Below, piece by piece: positions 1-7,003 of a stretch of DNA of 9,078 nt. This DNA comes from Roseibacillus sp. (GTDB taxonomy: Bacteria > Verrucomicrobiota > Verrucomicrobiia > Verrucomicrobiales > Akkermansiaceae), in NCBI GenBank assembly GCA_002729275.1, contig PBTP01000124.1, positions 14,142-23,219 on the forward strand, in the 5' to 3' direction. The translations under genes and the position numbers were made by a program. The notes under the pieces are model-generated. The model was not told the origin of the DNA and did no database searches. It worked only from the letters and a program-made list of their open reading frames with translations. Position 1 is the stretch's first letter. Every line of letters starts with the position of its first letter.

Positions 1-166
1 AGGTAAAAATGAAAGGTTGTTTCAAGGCTGCTTCGGAGCTCTCAATCCAATGAACCGCCATCGAAGAGCAGGGATCCTGATGCCATTGGCAGATGGGGCC
101 ATGCACCGCACCAAGTGCGGTAATAGCCTGCAGAAAAATAGCGGATATAAGGATTCTTATCTTCAT
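1..166 (-). CDS. Secreted metallophosphoesterase, purple acid phosphatase-like (N-terminal fragment)
   Basis: This is a 5' fragment: the ATG is at 166-164 and the frame runs open off the left edge after 55 codons. The peptide begins MKIRILISAIFLQAITALGA, a typical Sec signal peptide with a short basic n-region and a hydrophobic core, likely cut near residue 20. The mature part starts with HGPICQWHQDPCSSMAVHW (residues 22-40). This resembles the opening beta-strands of the fibronectin-like N-terminal domain of purple acid phosphatases, whose usual pattern is GPYL..., then DPTTSM.V.W. Family knowledge would make it a periplasmic or secreted metal-dependent phosphoesterase, but the metal-binding catalytic domain lies outside the window, so activity cannot be seen. 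No Shine-Dalgarno sequence precedes the ATG. It is divergent from the lipoprotein gene at 428. The signal peptide and the frame are solid; the family call is moderate. Confidence 0.5.
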   Translation of the reverse strand, partial: MKIRILISAIFLQAITALGAVHGPICQWHQDPCSSMAVHWIESSEAALKQPFIFT

Positions 167-211
167 CGGTAAAACCCGATACCATTTACAGGTATTGAAA
201 CCGGAGCGAGT

Positions 212-237
212 AGTATACGACGACACTTGATCATCAA
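212..237 (-). promoter_or_regulatory. Possible promoter of the left-edge phosphoesterase gene
   Basis: On the minus strand TATACT (217-212) matches five of six bases of a sigma70 -10 box. It lies about 45 nt upstream of the ATG at 166. The nearest -35-like hexamer, TTGATG (237-232), leaves a spacer of only 14 nt, which is too short for a standard promoter. The -35 region overlaps a small odd palindrome, TTGAT-C-ATCAA (227-237), which could be a regulator half-site or chance. This is a weak call. Confidence 0.22.
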
Positions 238-380
238 CCAGAACAGTCACCGAAAAGAAATCATGCTTACCTTTATTGGCCCTCTGATACTCCTAAAACT
301 CCATGAGCTATCTGCTTTCCTCGTTCACGAGCGGGACTCTTCATGCTCTACTCTGGCTTTCTAGCTACAGATACGCAAAA

Positions 381-400
381 GTCTCCCCAACGTAGGAGAC
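381..400 (+). repeat. Leader hairpin carrying a 17-nt copy of the ychF P-loop sequence
   Basis: GTCTCC and GGAGAC form a perfect 6-bp inverted repeat around an 8-nt loop, 27 nt upstream of the lipoprotein ATG at 428. No T-run follows, so it does not look like an intrinsic terminator. The first 17 bases (381-397) are identical to 1577-1593 inside ychF, which encode part of the P-loop. Read in the lipoprotein frame, the segment gives SLPNVGDS, compared with GLPNVGKS in YchF. Its role, if any, is unknown. Confidence 0.5.
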
Positions 401-427
401 TCCCTGCTCCTTCAGGAATTGGCAGCG

Positions 428-1345
428 ATGTCCCAAGACTACATACGGCGCGACCTCTGGACTCAGGGTGCCTTGTGCCTTTCGTTTACCCTTGTCCTCA
501 TGGGCTGCTCTCCCACCGCGTCACGGCAGGAGCCTCCCACCGCCAGCGGCTTCACCGCTAGACCTCTTCCAGCTCGTGTCCCGCCGCAGAATAGCTCGCG
601 GGATTGGGAGCCCATCAATGAGCAGCGCGAGAACCCTCCCCTCTCCTCTTCTACCCGGTCCATTGTCACGCTCGCTGCAGGGGTCAAGCGGGTGAATTCT
701 CGGGGAGTCGCGTTGACCTTCCTGCTTTTCGATGACCGTGAATACAAAATCGCGGTCGCCGATAAGGAGCGGGGGCCCGCGACAGAGTGGCTCACCGCTC
801 AGGCTGCGGCCATCAGCCACGGGGCAGTAGCCTCTATTAACGGAGGTTTTTTTACCCCTGAGGGCGAGCCCCTCGGTCTTGTAATCGAGAACGGCAAACG
901 CATCGGGTCGTGGAACTCTCAGTCTTCCCTGGCCTCCGGACTCCTGTCCGTCGAAAAATTCCCGCGCCTCCTTCGCCGCCAGTATTGGCGCTCTTTTTCT
1001 CCCACCCGCCATCTTCTTCAAACCGGCCCCTTTCTTGTTGAGAACAATGTGGGGGTCCGGGATTTAAACGACCGCGAGGCACGCCCCCGGTCCTTTATCG
1101 CATGGAATGGCCGGCACCGCTGGGCCTTCGGATTTGCTGAGGGAGCGACCCTCGCCGGTCTCGGCTCCGCACTTGCCGCCCAGCCTCTCTCTGAGATCAA
1201 TATCACAACCGCTATCAACCTCGACGGTGGACGCTCCAGTGACCTCTGGGTTTCGCCGGAGATTCCCGGTGGAGGACTCTCCACCCGCAAGATCTGGAAC
1301 AGCCCGGTCCGCAACTACCTTCTTCTTGTCCCCGGGCGACCATAG
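428..1345 (+). CDS. Lipoprotein with phosphodiester glycosidase (NAGPA/DUF2233) domain
   Basis: A 305-residue protein. It starts with a basic n-region (RR at residues 7-8), a hydrophobic stretch, and a lipobox LMGC with the acylated Cys at residue 27, so it should be anchored to a membrane and face the periplasm or outside. A low-complexity Pro/Ser linker (about 28-75) leads to the globular domain (about 90-302). That domain has the hallmarks of the NAGPA family: NGGFF (138-142), the QTGPFLV strand (198-204), RPRSFIAW (219-226) and LDGGRSSDLW (265-274) near the C-terminus. Family members cleave sugar phosphodiesters (human NAGPA uncovers mannose-6-phosphate), but bacterial substrates are mostly unknown. 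The frame is also open from a TTG at 419. I chose ATG 428 because it gives a compact lipoprotein signal; AGGA at 414-417 is the only nearby Shine-Dalgarno-like match. Next gene on the same strand: ychF, 209 nt downstream. Confidence 0.8.
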   Translation: MSQDYIRRDLWTQGALCLSFTLVLMGCSPTASRQEPPTASGFTARPLPARVPPQNSSRDWEPINEQRENPPLSSSTRSIVTLAAGVKRVNSRGVALTFLLFDDREYKIAVADKERGPATEWLTAQAAAISHGAVASINGGFFTPEGEPLGLVIENGKRIGSWNSQSSLASGLLSVEKFPRLLRRQYWRSFSPTRHLLQTGPFLVENNVGVRDLNDREARPRSFIAWNGRHRWAFGFAEGATLAGLGSALAAQPLSEINITTAINLDGGRSSDLWVSPEIPGGGLSTRKIWNSPVRNYLLLVPGRP

Positions 1346-1396
1346 CGGCCTGCGTCCCTGCACCCGGACCTCTCTCCCGATTATCATCGGAACTGT

Positions 1397-1419
1397 CTCA
1401 AAAATACCTCTCTTTTGAG
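1397..1419 (+). other. AT-rich hairpin downstream of the lipoprotein gene
   Basis: CTCAAAA (1397-1403) and TTTTGAG (1413-1419) form a perfect 7-bp stem with a 9-nt loop, about 50 nt past the lipoprotein stop codon. The stem is AT-rich and no T-run follows, so it is at best a weak 3'-end structure. The rest of the 209-nt spacer before ychF shows nothing clear beyond a poor promoter-like match (TTGACT at 1475-1480). Confidence 0.25.
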
Positions 1420-1554
1420 CCATCCCTCCCGGCGCAATACGGATGCTCCACCAGCCCCCGGATCAGACCACCCGTTGACTCAGGCTGTCTTTTTTCTCTC
1501 AAAACGCAGCTTGGAGTGGCCAGCAGGCCAAATCTTCGCTAAAGCCCGCGCCTA

Positions 1555-2670
1555 ATGCTGAAAGCCGGTATCGTAGGTCTCCCCAACGTAGGAAAGTCCA
1601 CTCTGTTTAACGCGGTCACCCGCACGCGCAAGGCGCAGGCGGAAAACTACCCCTTCTGCACCATTGATCCGAATATCGGGGTCGTGAGCGTTCCCGACGA
1701 GCGGCTCGGGGTTTTGGCGCAAATGAACCAGTCCCAAAGTGTCATTTCCACTGCGATCGAATTCGTCGATATCGCAGGGCTCGTAAAAGGAGCCAGCGAA
1801 GGGGCTGGTCTCGGGAATCAGTTTCTCGCAAATATCCGCGAGGTTGACGCAATTGTTCAGGTGGTCCGCTGTTTTGAGGATGACGACATCATTCACGAAC
1901 TTGGTTCAGTCGATCCCCTCCGGGATATTGAGATTATCAACACTGAACTGATTCTTGCTGACATTGCGGCCACTCATAAGCGCCAGTCTACTCGGGAAAA
2001 GAAAGCAAAGGGAGGGGACAAAGATGCTATTCGCGAGCTGGCCTTAATGGAGAAACTGATCCCCCACCTCGAAGAGGGTCGTCCCGCTCTGACTCTTGAC
2101 CTTTCCTCCGAGGAAGACGCGCTGATGCAAGAGTTCTGCCTGCTCTCCTCCAAGCGGACCATTTTTGCCTGTAACGTGTCCGAGGATGAACTGTCGAGCG
2201 CACTCGAAAACCCCGGCCAACATCCGATGGTATCGCAGGTCGCAGATTTTACCGCGAACTCCCATGGAGCTGAAGCCGTCGTCATCTCCGCACGAGTCGA
2301 GGAAGAACTTATTGCCCTCGAACCCGACGAGGCTTCAGAGTTTCTCGCCGCCATGGGAGTAACGGACTCTGGTGCTGCTGCCTTGATCCGGGGGGTTTAC
2401 AGCCTCCTCGGATTGCGCACCTTTCTCACTGCCGGTGAAAAAGAGAGCCGCGCATGGACTGTCGTCGCAGGAGCCAAAGCCCCCGCCGCTGCAGGTGTCA
2501 TTCACACGGATTTTGAACGTGGGTTTATCGCCGCAGAGGTGTGCTCCTATGAGGACATGGTAGAGTCCGGATCCAAGGCCGCGGCTCGCGATGTAGGCAA
2601 ACTCCGGATTGAGGGGAAAGACTACGAGGTCCAGGATGGAGATGTGATCGAGTTTCGCTTCAACGTCTAG
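1555..2670 (+). CDS. ychF: Redox-regulated ribosome-associated ATPase YchF (Ola1 family)
   Basis: A 371-residue member of the nearly universal YchF/Ola1 branch of the Obg-HflX superfamily (E. coli YchF has 363). It is cytosolic, binds ribosomes and hydrolyses ATP. The P-loop GLPNVGKST spans residues 8-16, followed by the family pattern NYPFCTIDPNIGVV (31-44) and the Walker B/G3 segment DIAGLVKGAS (72-81) with GLGNQF (85-90). At the base-specificity position it has NVSE (207-210) instead of the GTPase motif NKxD, as expected for the ATP-preferring family. The C-terminal TGS domain (about 286-369) includes TAGEKESRAW, HTDFERGFIAAEV and GKDYEVQDGDVIEF. Cys35 matches the cysteine linked to peroxide and thioredoxin control in E. 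coli YchF. No Shine-Dalgarno sequence precedes the ATG. The Deg gene follows 59 nt downstream and may be cotranscribed. Confidence 0.97.
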   Translation: MLKAGIVGLPNVGKSTLFNAVTRTRKAQAENYPFCTIDPNIGVVSVPDERLGVLAQMNQSQSVISTAIEFVDIAGLVKGASEGAGLGNQFLANIREVDAIVQVVRCFEDDDIIHELGSVDPLRDIEIINTELILADIAATHKRQSTREKKAKGGDKDAIRELALMEKLIPHLEEGRPALTLDLSSEEDALMQEFCLLSSKRTIFACNVSEDELSSALENPGQHPMVSQVADFTANSHGAEAVVISARVEEELIALEPDEASEFLAAMGVTDSGAAALIRGVYSLLGLRTFLTAGEKESRAWTVVAGAKAPAAAGVIHTDFERGFIAAEVCSYEDMVESGSKAAARDVGKLRIEGKDYEVQDGDVIEFRFNV

Positions 2671-2729
2671 CATTCAAGTTAATCCCTGATTCCGCTTTCT
2701 TCCGGGCGAAATACGCCTAGTTTTCCGCC

Positions 2730-4220
2730 ATGAAGAACTTTCTGCTGCCGGTCGGCGGCGCTGTATTGCTCCATTCTGCCCCATTTTCCGTGGGACAGAA
2801 AGATCCAGCTACTGCCAATGCAGACATCTACAAATCCGTAGTTCGTATCGAGTGTGCCACCCAATCCGCTGACTACCGTACCCCTTGGAACTCAGGGCGT
2901 TTCGGAGGGGGCACAGGCTCTGGCTTCATGATTGGCCCTAATCAATTCATGACCAACGCTCATGTGGTATCCAACGCCAACCGGGTTCTCATTACCCGCC
3001 GGGGCTCGGCCCAGAAGCACCCGGCCAGAGTTATCCACATCGCCCATGATTGTGACCTCGCCTTGTTGGAAGTTGAGGATGAGGCAGCCTTCGAAGGTCT
3101 CAAATACCTCGAGTTTGGGGACGTCCCTGCGCTCGAAAGCCAGGTCAGGGCCATTGGCTACCCGGTTGGGGGAGACCGTATTTCGGTCACCCGGGGAGTT
3201 GTCTCGCGCATTGACTTTCGTCCCTACGCCCACTCCCGCGTGGACTCCCATCTCGTCGTTCAAATCGACGCGGCGATCAATCCCGGCAACTCGGGTGGCC
3301 CGGTCCTGCAGGATGGAAAGGTAGTTGGAGTCGCCTTTCAGGGGCTCCGTCAGGCAGACAACACCGGCTATATGATCCCAACCCCGGTTATCAAACGTTT
3401 TCTAAAGGACATCGGTGATGGAAGCTACGACAAGTATGTGGATCTGGGCATTACTGAGTTCCCCCTCTTCAACCCGGCTATGCGGAACGCTCTTCAAGTT
3501 CCTGAAGATGGCCTGGGAGTGATGGTCGCCTCTGTCCTCCCGACTGGGCCATGCGACGGAATCATGGAACCTGGAGACGTCCTTCTCTCCATCGACGGAA
3601 AACCCGTTGATAACGCAGGTAATATCGAAGTGGAGGGAGAAAAAGTGGTCCTCCATGAAGTTGTGGAACGAAAATTCGCCGGGGATGAAGTCGCCCTTGA
3701 GTTTCTGCGCAAGGGCGAGAAGAAGGACGTTACCATCACTCTGAAGGCCTTCCCTCACTCCCGCATTTATGCGGTTCGGTATGGCGAGCGGCCCCGCTTC
3801 GTTTTCTTTGCCGGGCTGGTATTCCAGCCATTGGACTTCAATCTCTACTCAACCTACGGCTTTGACAGCCCCCGTGTTCGCAAGATCTTCCAGAATTACG
3901 TCCAAGACGCGATTTTCAAGGAACGCGAGGATGTTGTGGTTATCACGAGGGTGGAAAGTGACCGTTTGACATCCTTCATCACGGGTTTCAAGGGAACCGT
4001 AGTTGACGAAATCAACGGAGAAAAGGTCAGGGACTTGAATCATGCCTATGAGCTCCTTTACGCCGATAATCTGCCTGAGTTCATCACTATCAAGTGTAAC
4101 GGCTTGGCTCGCCCCATTGTCATTCCTGCCGCCGAAGTTGACTCTGCGAACAAGAGAATCATGAAACAGAATGGGATCTTCCGGTCTCACTATCTCGGTG
4201 AAAACCAACCTGCATCCTGA
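2730..4220 (+). CDS. Deg/HtrA-family serine protease with two PDZ-type domains, intact triad
   Basis: A 496-residue S1C trypsin-like protease. A hydrophobic N-terminus (residues 4-20) looks like a signal peptide, although the cleavage site is not clear, so action in the periplasm is inferred. The protease domain (about 30-230) has all three catalytic residues: His78 in TNAHVV, Asp109 in HDCDLALL and Ser188 in NPGNSGGPV, with GTGSGFMI (62-69) as the usual first strand. A PDZ domain follows (about 240-340) with the peptide-binding loop GLGVMV (261-266) and GDVLLSIDGKPV (282-293). The C-terminal region (about 355-485) has AGLVFQPL (361-368), DEINGEKV (426-433) and an IMKQNGI tail, resembling the PDZ_3-type domain of plant Deg9/Deg10. 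The ATG lacks a Shine-Dalgarno sequence. The stop codon is 2 nt before a paralogous gene, so the two are very probably cotranscribed and translationally coupled. The likely role is degradation or quality control of misfolded exported proteins; the substrate is unknown. Confidence 0.92.
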   Translation: MKNFLLPVGGAVLLHSAPFSVGQKDPATANADIYKSVVRIECATQSADYRTPWNSGRFGGGTGSGFMIGPNQFMTNAHVVSNANRVLITRRGSAQKHPARVIHIAHDCDLALLEVEDEAAFEGLKYLEFGDVPALESQVRAIGYPVGGDRISVTRGVVSRIDFRPYAHSRVDSHLVVQIDAAINPGNSGGPVLQDGKVVGVAFQGLRQADNTGYMIPTPVIKRFLKDIGDGSYDKYVDLGITEFPLFNPAMRNALQVPEDGLGVMVASVLPTGPCDGIMEPGDVLLSIDGKPVDNAGNIEVEGEKVVLHEVVERKFAGDEVALEFLRKGEKKDVTITLKAFPHSRIYAVRYGERPRFVFFAGLVFQPLDFNLYSTYGFDSPRVRKIFQNYVQDAIFKEREDVVVITRVESDRLTSFITGFKGTVVDEINGEKVRDLNHAYELLYADNLPEFITIKCNGLARPIVIPAAEVDSANKRIMKQNGIFRSHYLGENQPAS

Positions 4221-4222
4221 CC

Positions 4223-5704
4223 ATGTCCTGCAACTATTTACCCCTTCTTGCCCTCCTGCTCTCAATCGGAGGAGCGATCTGCCTTTCTAATCCAGCCCAC
4301 GCGGCTGCGGAATCCGGGGGGCTACTCCGCATCAAGACAACGATCCAGACCCACAATGTTGCTCAGCCCTGGGAGCTTAACCAGCCCAGCCGCCGCCGTG
4401 GGCTTGGAGCTGTCCTTGAGGACGGAAACATCCTCACTACCGGCGAAATGGCGGCCAATGCCACCTATATCGAGTTCGAGTCAGCTGACGGAGCCCATAC
4501 CGTCCCAGCGGAGGTCATCGCCATTGATTACGAAGCTAACCTTGCACTACTGAAGCCAGAGGCCGGCGCTGATGGCGAGTGGATCAGAACTCTCGGAACA
4601 CTCCCGACCGGAGGTTCCGCAAAGCCCGGTGAAGAAGTCGATATCTGGCAACTTGAGGACAATGGTGACGCGATAAGAACTGCGGGCTCTATTCGCTCTG
4701 TCGATCTCCTCTCGACTTTTGCGAGCGGACACTTCTTTCTCTGTTATGAGGTCAAGGCCTCCATGCAGAGTGCATCCAGCAGCTATACTCTCCCGGTCAC
4801 ACGGGACGGCAAACTCATTGGCATCCTGGCAAGCTACAATTCCAAGGACCAGATCTGTGATGTTGTCTCTCCAGGTATTCTGAACCAATTCCTCAAGGAT
4901 GTCAGAGATGGCACCCATGAAGGGTTCCCCTCCCTCGGGATCGCCACGGTGCTCACTGAGGACCCTCAGTTCAGGAAATGGCTCGGACTGAGCGAGGACC
5001 AGGGAGGAATTTATGTGAGCCGCGTCCTCCCCGGAAGTGGTGCAGCGGAAAGTGGGCTGCAGGAAGGAGATGTTCTCCTCACTCTTGATGGCCACGGCAT
5101 TGACCGCCGAGGATACTACCAGGATGCATCCTATGGACGCCTTTCATGGAGCCACCTCGTCCGTGGATCCAAGCAGGTTGGTGAAAAACTAGCGCTGGTA
5201 ATCATGCGCGACGGAAAGGAAAAGAATCTCGAAGCTACTCTGAGACGTCCGCCTGACAGTCTCATCCCAAGCCACATGTACGACAAGGCCCCCCCTTATC
5301 TCATCAAGGGTGGGTTGGTTTTTCAGGAACTCACTCGCTCCTATCTGGAAGCCTACGGGAAGGAATGGAGAAGCAGGGCCCCTCTCGACCTTTTGGACGC
5401 ACTCAACAACCCGGAGGACTACGAGGAGGGGAGGTCCCGTCTCGTCTTCCTCAGTCGAGTTATCCGAACGCCAGCCACTATCGGATACGACCAAGTCAAT
5501 AATCGAATCGTGACAGAGGCAAACGGGCAGAAGATAACGGACATGAAGTCTCTTGTATCTGCCCTCCGGAACCCAAAAGATGGGGTTCACTCTATTCGGA
5601 TTGATGACGTTCCTTACGTGATCTACCTCGACCCGAAGGCAAGTGACAGTGTTGACAAGGCCCTTCTTCAGCGGGGGCTGCCAGCACTCGAGCGCCTTCC
5701 CTGA
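4223..5704 (+). CDS. Deg/HtrA-like pseudoprotease with PDZ domains (catalytic triad lost)
   Basis: A 493-residue paralogue of the gene just upstream, with the same domain order. A clear Sec signal peptide (hydrophobic core 6-20) ends in AHA-A near residue 27. The trypsin fold is recognisable (about 32-230), but hand alignment puts Glu75 (TTGEMAANA) at the catalytic His, Asn106 (YEANLALL) at the Asp, and Tyr188 at the Ser. The oxyanion motif NPGNSGGP is replaced by QSASSSYTLP (182-191). Flanking segments still align well (DGKLIG; FLKDVRDG against FLKDIGDG). The PDZ domain (about 240-340: GIYVSRVLPGSGAAESGLQEGDVLLTLDG) and the C-terminal Deg9/10-like domain (about 358-487: KGGLVFQEL, RLVFLSRV, EANGQKITDM, LLQRGLP) look intact. 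The reading frame is full length, so this is a maintained inactive protein and not a decaying pseudogene. I infer a partner, regulator or substrate-binding subunit of the active Deg protein. It ends 24 nt before the convergent ACT-domain gene. Confidence 0.9.
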   Translation: MSCNYLPLLALLLSIGGAICLSNPAHAAAESGGLLRIKTTIQTHNVAQPWELNQPSRRRGLGAVLEDGNILTTGEMAANATYIEFESADGAHTVPAEVIAIDYEANLALLKPEAGADGEWIRTLGTLPTGGSAKPGEEVDIWQLEDNGDAIRTAGSIRSVDLLSTFASGHFFLCYEVKASMQSASSSYTLPVTRDGKLIGILASYNSKDQICDVVSPGILNQFLKDVRDGTHEGFPSLGIATVLTEDPQFRKWLGLSEDQGGIYVSRVLPGSGAAESGLQEGDVLLTLDGHGIDRRGYYQDASYGRLSWSHLVRGSKQVGEKLALVIMRDGKEKNLEATLRRPPDSLIPSHMYDKAPPYLIKGGLVFQELTRSYLEAYGKEWRSRAPLDLLDALNNPEDYEEGRSRLVFLSRVIRTPATIGYDQVNNRIVTEANGQKITDMKSLVSALRNPKDGVHSIRIDDVPYVIYLDPKASDSVDKALLQRGLPALERLP

Positions 5705-5728
5705 CCCCGACCATTCGAACCCTCCAGA

Positions 5729-6193
5729 CTACCGGCTGAGCTCCTGCTGAGAGAGTATCTTAACTCCTGCCCTGTGAAGAACAGACTGGGAGAATTCTAC
5801 GTCTTCCACATGCAGGGCAACCAGAGTGAGCCCCTCGGGGTGAGGCAACAGGGTGTAAGCAAAGTCGAGATTAGTCTCCGCAGCCCGTAGTTCCCGAAGA
5901 CATTTCTGGAACTCCTCGACGGGGTGTCGCAGTGCCACTACGACAAGGTCCGCGGTCGTATGCGGAATTCCTTTCTCGAGAAAAACCTGCTGAGCGGTAT
6001 CAGGATCACTCGTAACGATCCTCGCAACTGTCGCATCGCGGGAATCCTGCACGCTAAACCCAAGGAGTTCAACCCGAGCTTGCTTCAAGAGCTGGATCAG
6101 GGCCTCAAGGGAGCCTGCGCGATTTTGAAGGAACACCGCAAATTGCTGAACGGGTTCACCCATTGGCACAGTGGCATCGGAAGAATCCCCCAT
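5729..6193 (-). CDS. Tandem ACT-domain protein
   Basis: A 154-residue soluble protein that appears to be two ACT domains and little else. The first (about 16-78) opens with QQFAVFLQNRAGSLEALIQL, the standard ACT strand-turn-helix with the Gly at the ligand-binding turn, and continues through VELLGFSVQDS and ATVARIVTSD. The second (about 82-150) is more divergent, with FAYTLLPHPEGLTLVALHVE and a VLHRAGVKIL end. ACT domains bind amino acids or similar small molecules, and stand-alone tandem-ACT proteins usually act as sensors or regulatory subunits. The ligand and target cannot be told here. An alternative start is Met11 (ATG at 6163), just ahead of the first domain. No Shine-Dalgarno sequence is seen. 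It lies 40 nt downstream of trmO on the same strand, probably in the same transcript, and converges with the pseudoprotease gene. Confidence 0.8.
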   Translation of the reverse strand: MGDSSDATVPMGEPVQQFAVFLQNRAGSLEALIQLLKQARVELLGFSVQDSRDATVARIVTSDPDTAQQVFLEKGIPHTTADLVVVALRHPVEEFQKCLRELRAAETNLDFAYTLLPHPEGLTLVALHVEDVEFSQSVLHRAGVKILSQQELSR

Positions 6194-6233
6194 GACCCAA
6201 CACTAGATCATAAATGTCAATCCTTCTCAATCG

Positions 6234-6941
6234 CTATTGCGCCTGCTCGTCCACGGCTCTGATTGAGCACAAGATGCATTTTCCTTCGACAATTTTCCAA
6301 CCCACATCCAAGTTGTAGATCCTGAAAAAATAGCTTCTATTCTCTTTTTCGTGAAATGCAGGGCGGGCATCGAGAGCAAGAGTTTCCAGCACGACCTGCT
6401 GCTTCTCGCTAGGGAGGGCCTCAAAGACTTTCCTGGTTTCCTCCGCTACCTGAACCGGCCACCGTTCCGGTGCTTCGGGTGCGATATTTGACCACGCTCC
6501 CTCAATCATATCCGCATAGGGGAGGTAAGGCTTCACGTCGACTACTGGAGTCCCATCGATCAAATCGACCCCAGAGAGGATGAGAGCCATTCCACCATCC
6601 GCGTCAGTCTCAAACCCATGAACCCTGCAAGCAGAAATTCCGATCCGATTTGGACGATAGGGGGAGCGGCTTGCAAAAACCCCGAGTTTCTCGTTCCCCC
6701 CCAGCCGGGGAGGTCGGACACTGAGGCGCACCTCCTCTTCTCCGACCTTATCGAAGAGAAACACCAGCCACAAATGAGAGCACTCTCCTATACCGCGAAA
6801 GGCCTCTTCCCTTTGGAATGGCGGATCAAGCACCAGCCTCCCTCGAGCCGACGGCACCAGTCCCGCCTGCCTGGGGACTCCGAATTTGTCCCTGTATGGA
6901 GTTTCAATCCTGCCTATCGGACGGAGCTGGAAGCATTCCAT
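6234..6941 (-). CDS. trmO: tRNA (t6A37) N6-methyltransferase TrmO (TsaA/YaeB family)
   Basis: A 235-residue protein, the same length as E. coli TrmO (YaeB). TrmO uses S-adenosylmethionine to methylate the N6 of threonylcarbamoyladenosine at position 37 of certain tRNAs, next to the anticodon. Family motifs appear in order: FQLRPIGRIETPYRDKFGVP (4-23) with RQAGLVP following; HLWLVFLFD (56-64); GVFASRSPYRPNRIGISACR (87-106), the signature of the family; and DLIDGTPVVDVKPYLPYAD (126-144). The C-terminal region contains LDARPAF (190-196) and SYFFRIYNLDVGWKI (203-217), matching the DPRPxY...Y element of the longer TrmO proteins. No Shine-Dalgarno sequence precedes the ATG. It sits 62 nt downstream of the DUF1080 gene and 40 nt upstream of the ACT gene, all on the minus strand. 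Confidence 0.95.
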   Translation of the reverse strand: MECFQLRPIGRIETPYRDKFGVPRQAGLVPSARGRLVLDPPFQREEAFRGIGECSHLWLVFLFDKVGEEEVRLSVRPPRLGGNEKLGVFASRSPYRPNRIGISACRVHGFETDADGGMALILSGVDLIDGTPVVDVKPYLPYADMIEGAWSNIAPEAPERWPVQVAEETRKVFEALPSEKQQVVLETLALDARPAFHEKENRSYFFRIYNLDVGWKIVEGKCILCSIRAVDEQAQ

Positions 6942-6989
6942 AGTCTGGTGTGCTACTGCCTGAGCCTTCTAGCCTCATGGTCTCTGGAC

Positions 6990-7003
6990 AGCCTCGGGAG
7001 GCT
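6990..7003 (-). other. Small GC-rich hairpin just after the DUF1080 stop codon
   Basis: AGCCT-CGGG-AGGCT forms a 5-bp stem (6 bp if the loop is 2 nt) directly adjoining the TAG of the DUF1080 gene. No T-run follows on the minus strand, so it is not a convincing intrinsic terminator and trmO may be read through from upstream. Confidence 0.2.

Noticed and set aside
521..1021. Long minus-strand open frame of 166 codons inside the lipoprotein gene
   Set aside because: It is antisense to a well-supported NAGPA-family gene, shows no recognisable domain, and reads as an Arg/Gly-rich shadow of a GC-rich gene.
1475..1504. TTGACT ... TCAAAA as a ychF promoter
   Set aside because: The -10 candidate matches only three of six bases, so it is no better than chance.
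4547..5095. Minus-strand open frame of 182 codons inside the Deg pseudoprotease gene
   Set aside because: Antisense to a gene with clear paralogy and PDZ motifs; no signal peptide or family motif in the shadow frame.
4223..5704. The second Deg gene as a decaying pseudogene
   Set aside because: The frame is complete, the signal peptide, PDZ and C-terminal domains are intact, and only the catalytic positions are lost.
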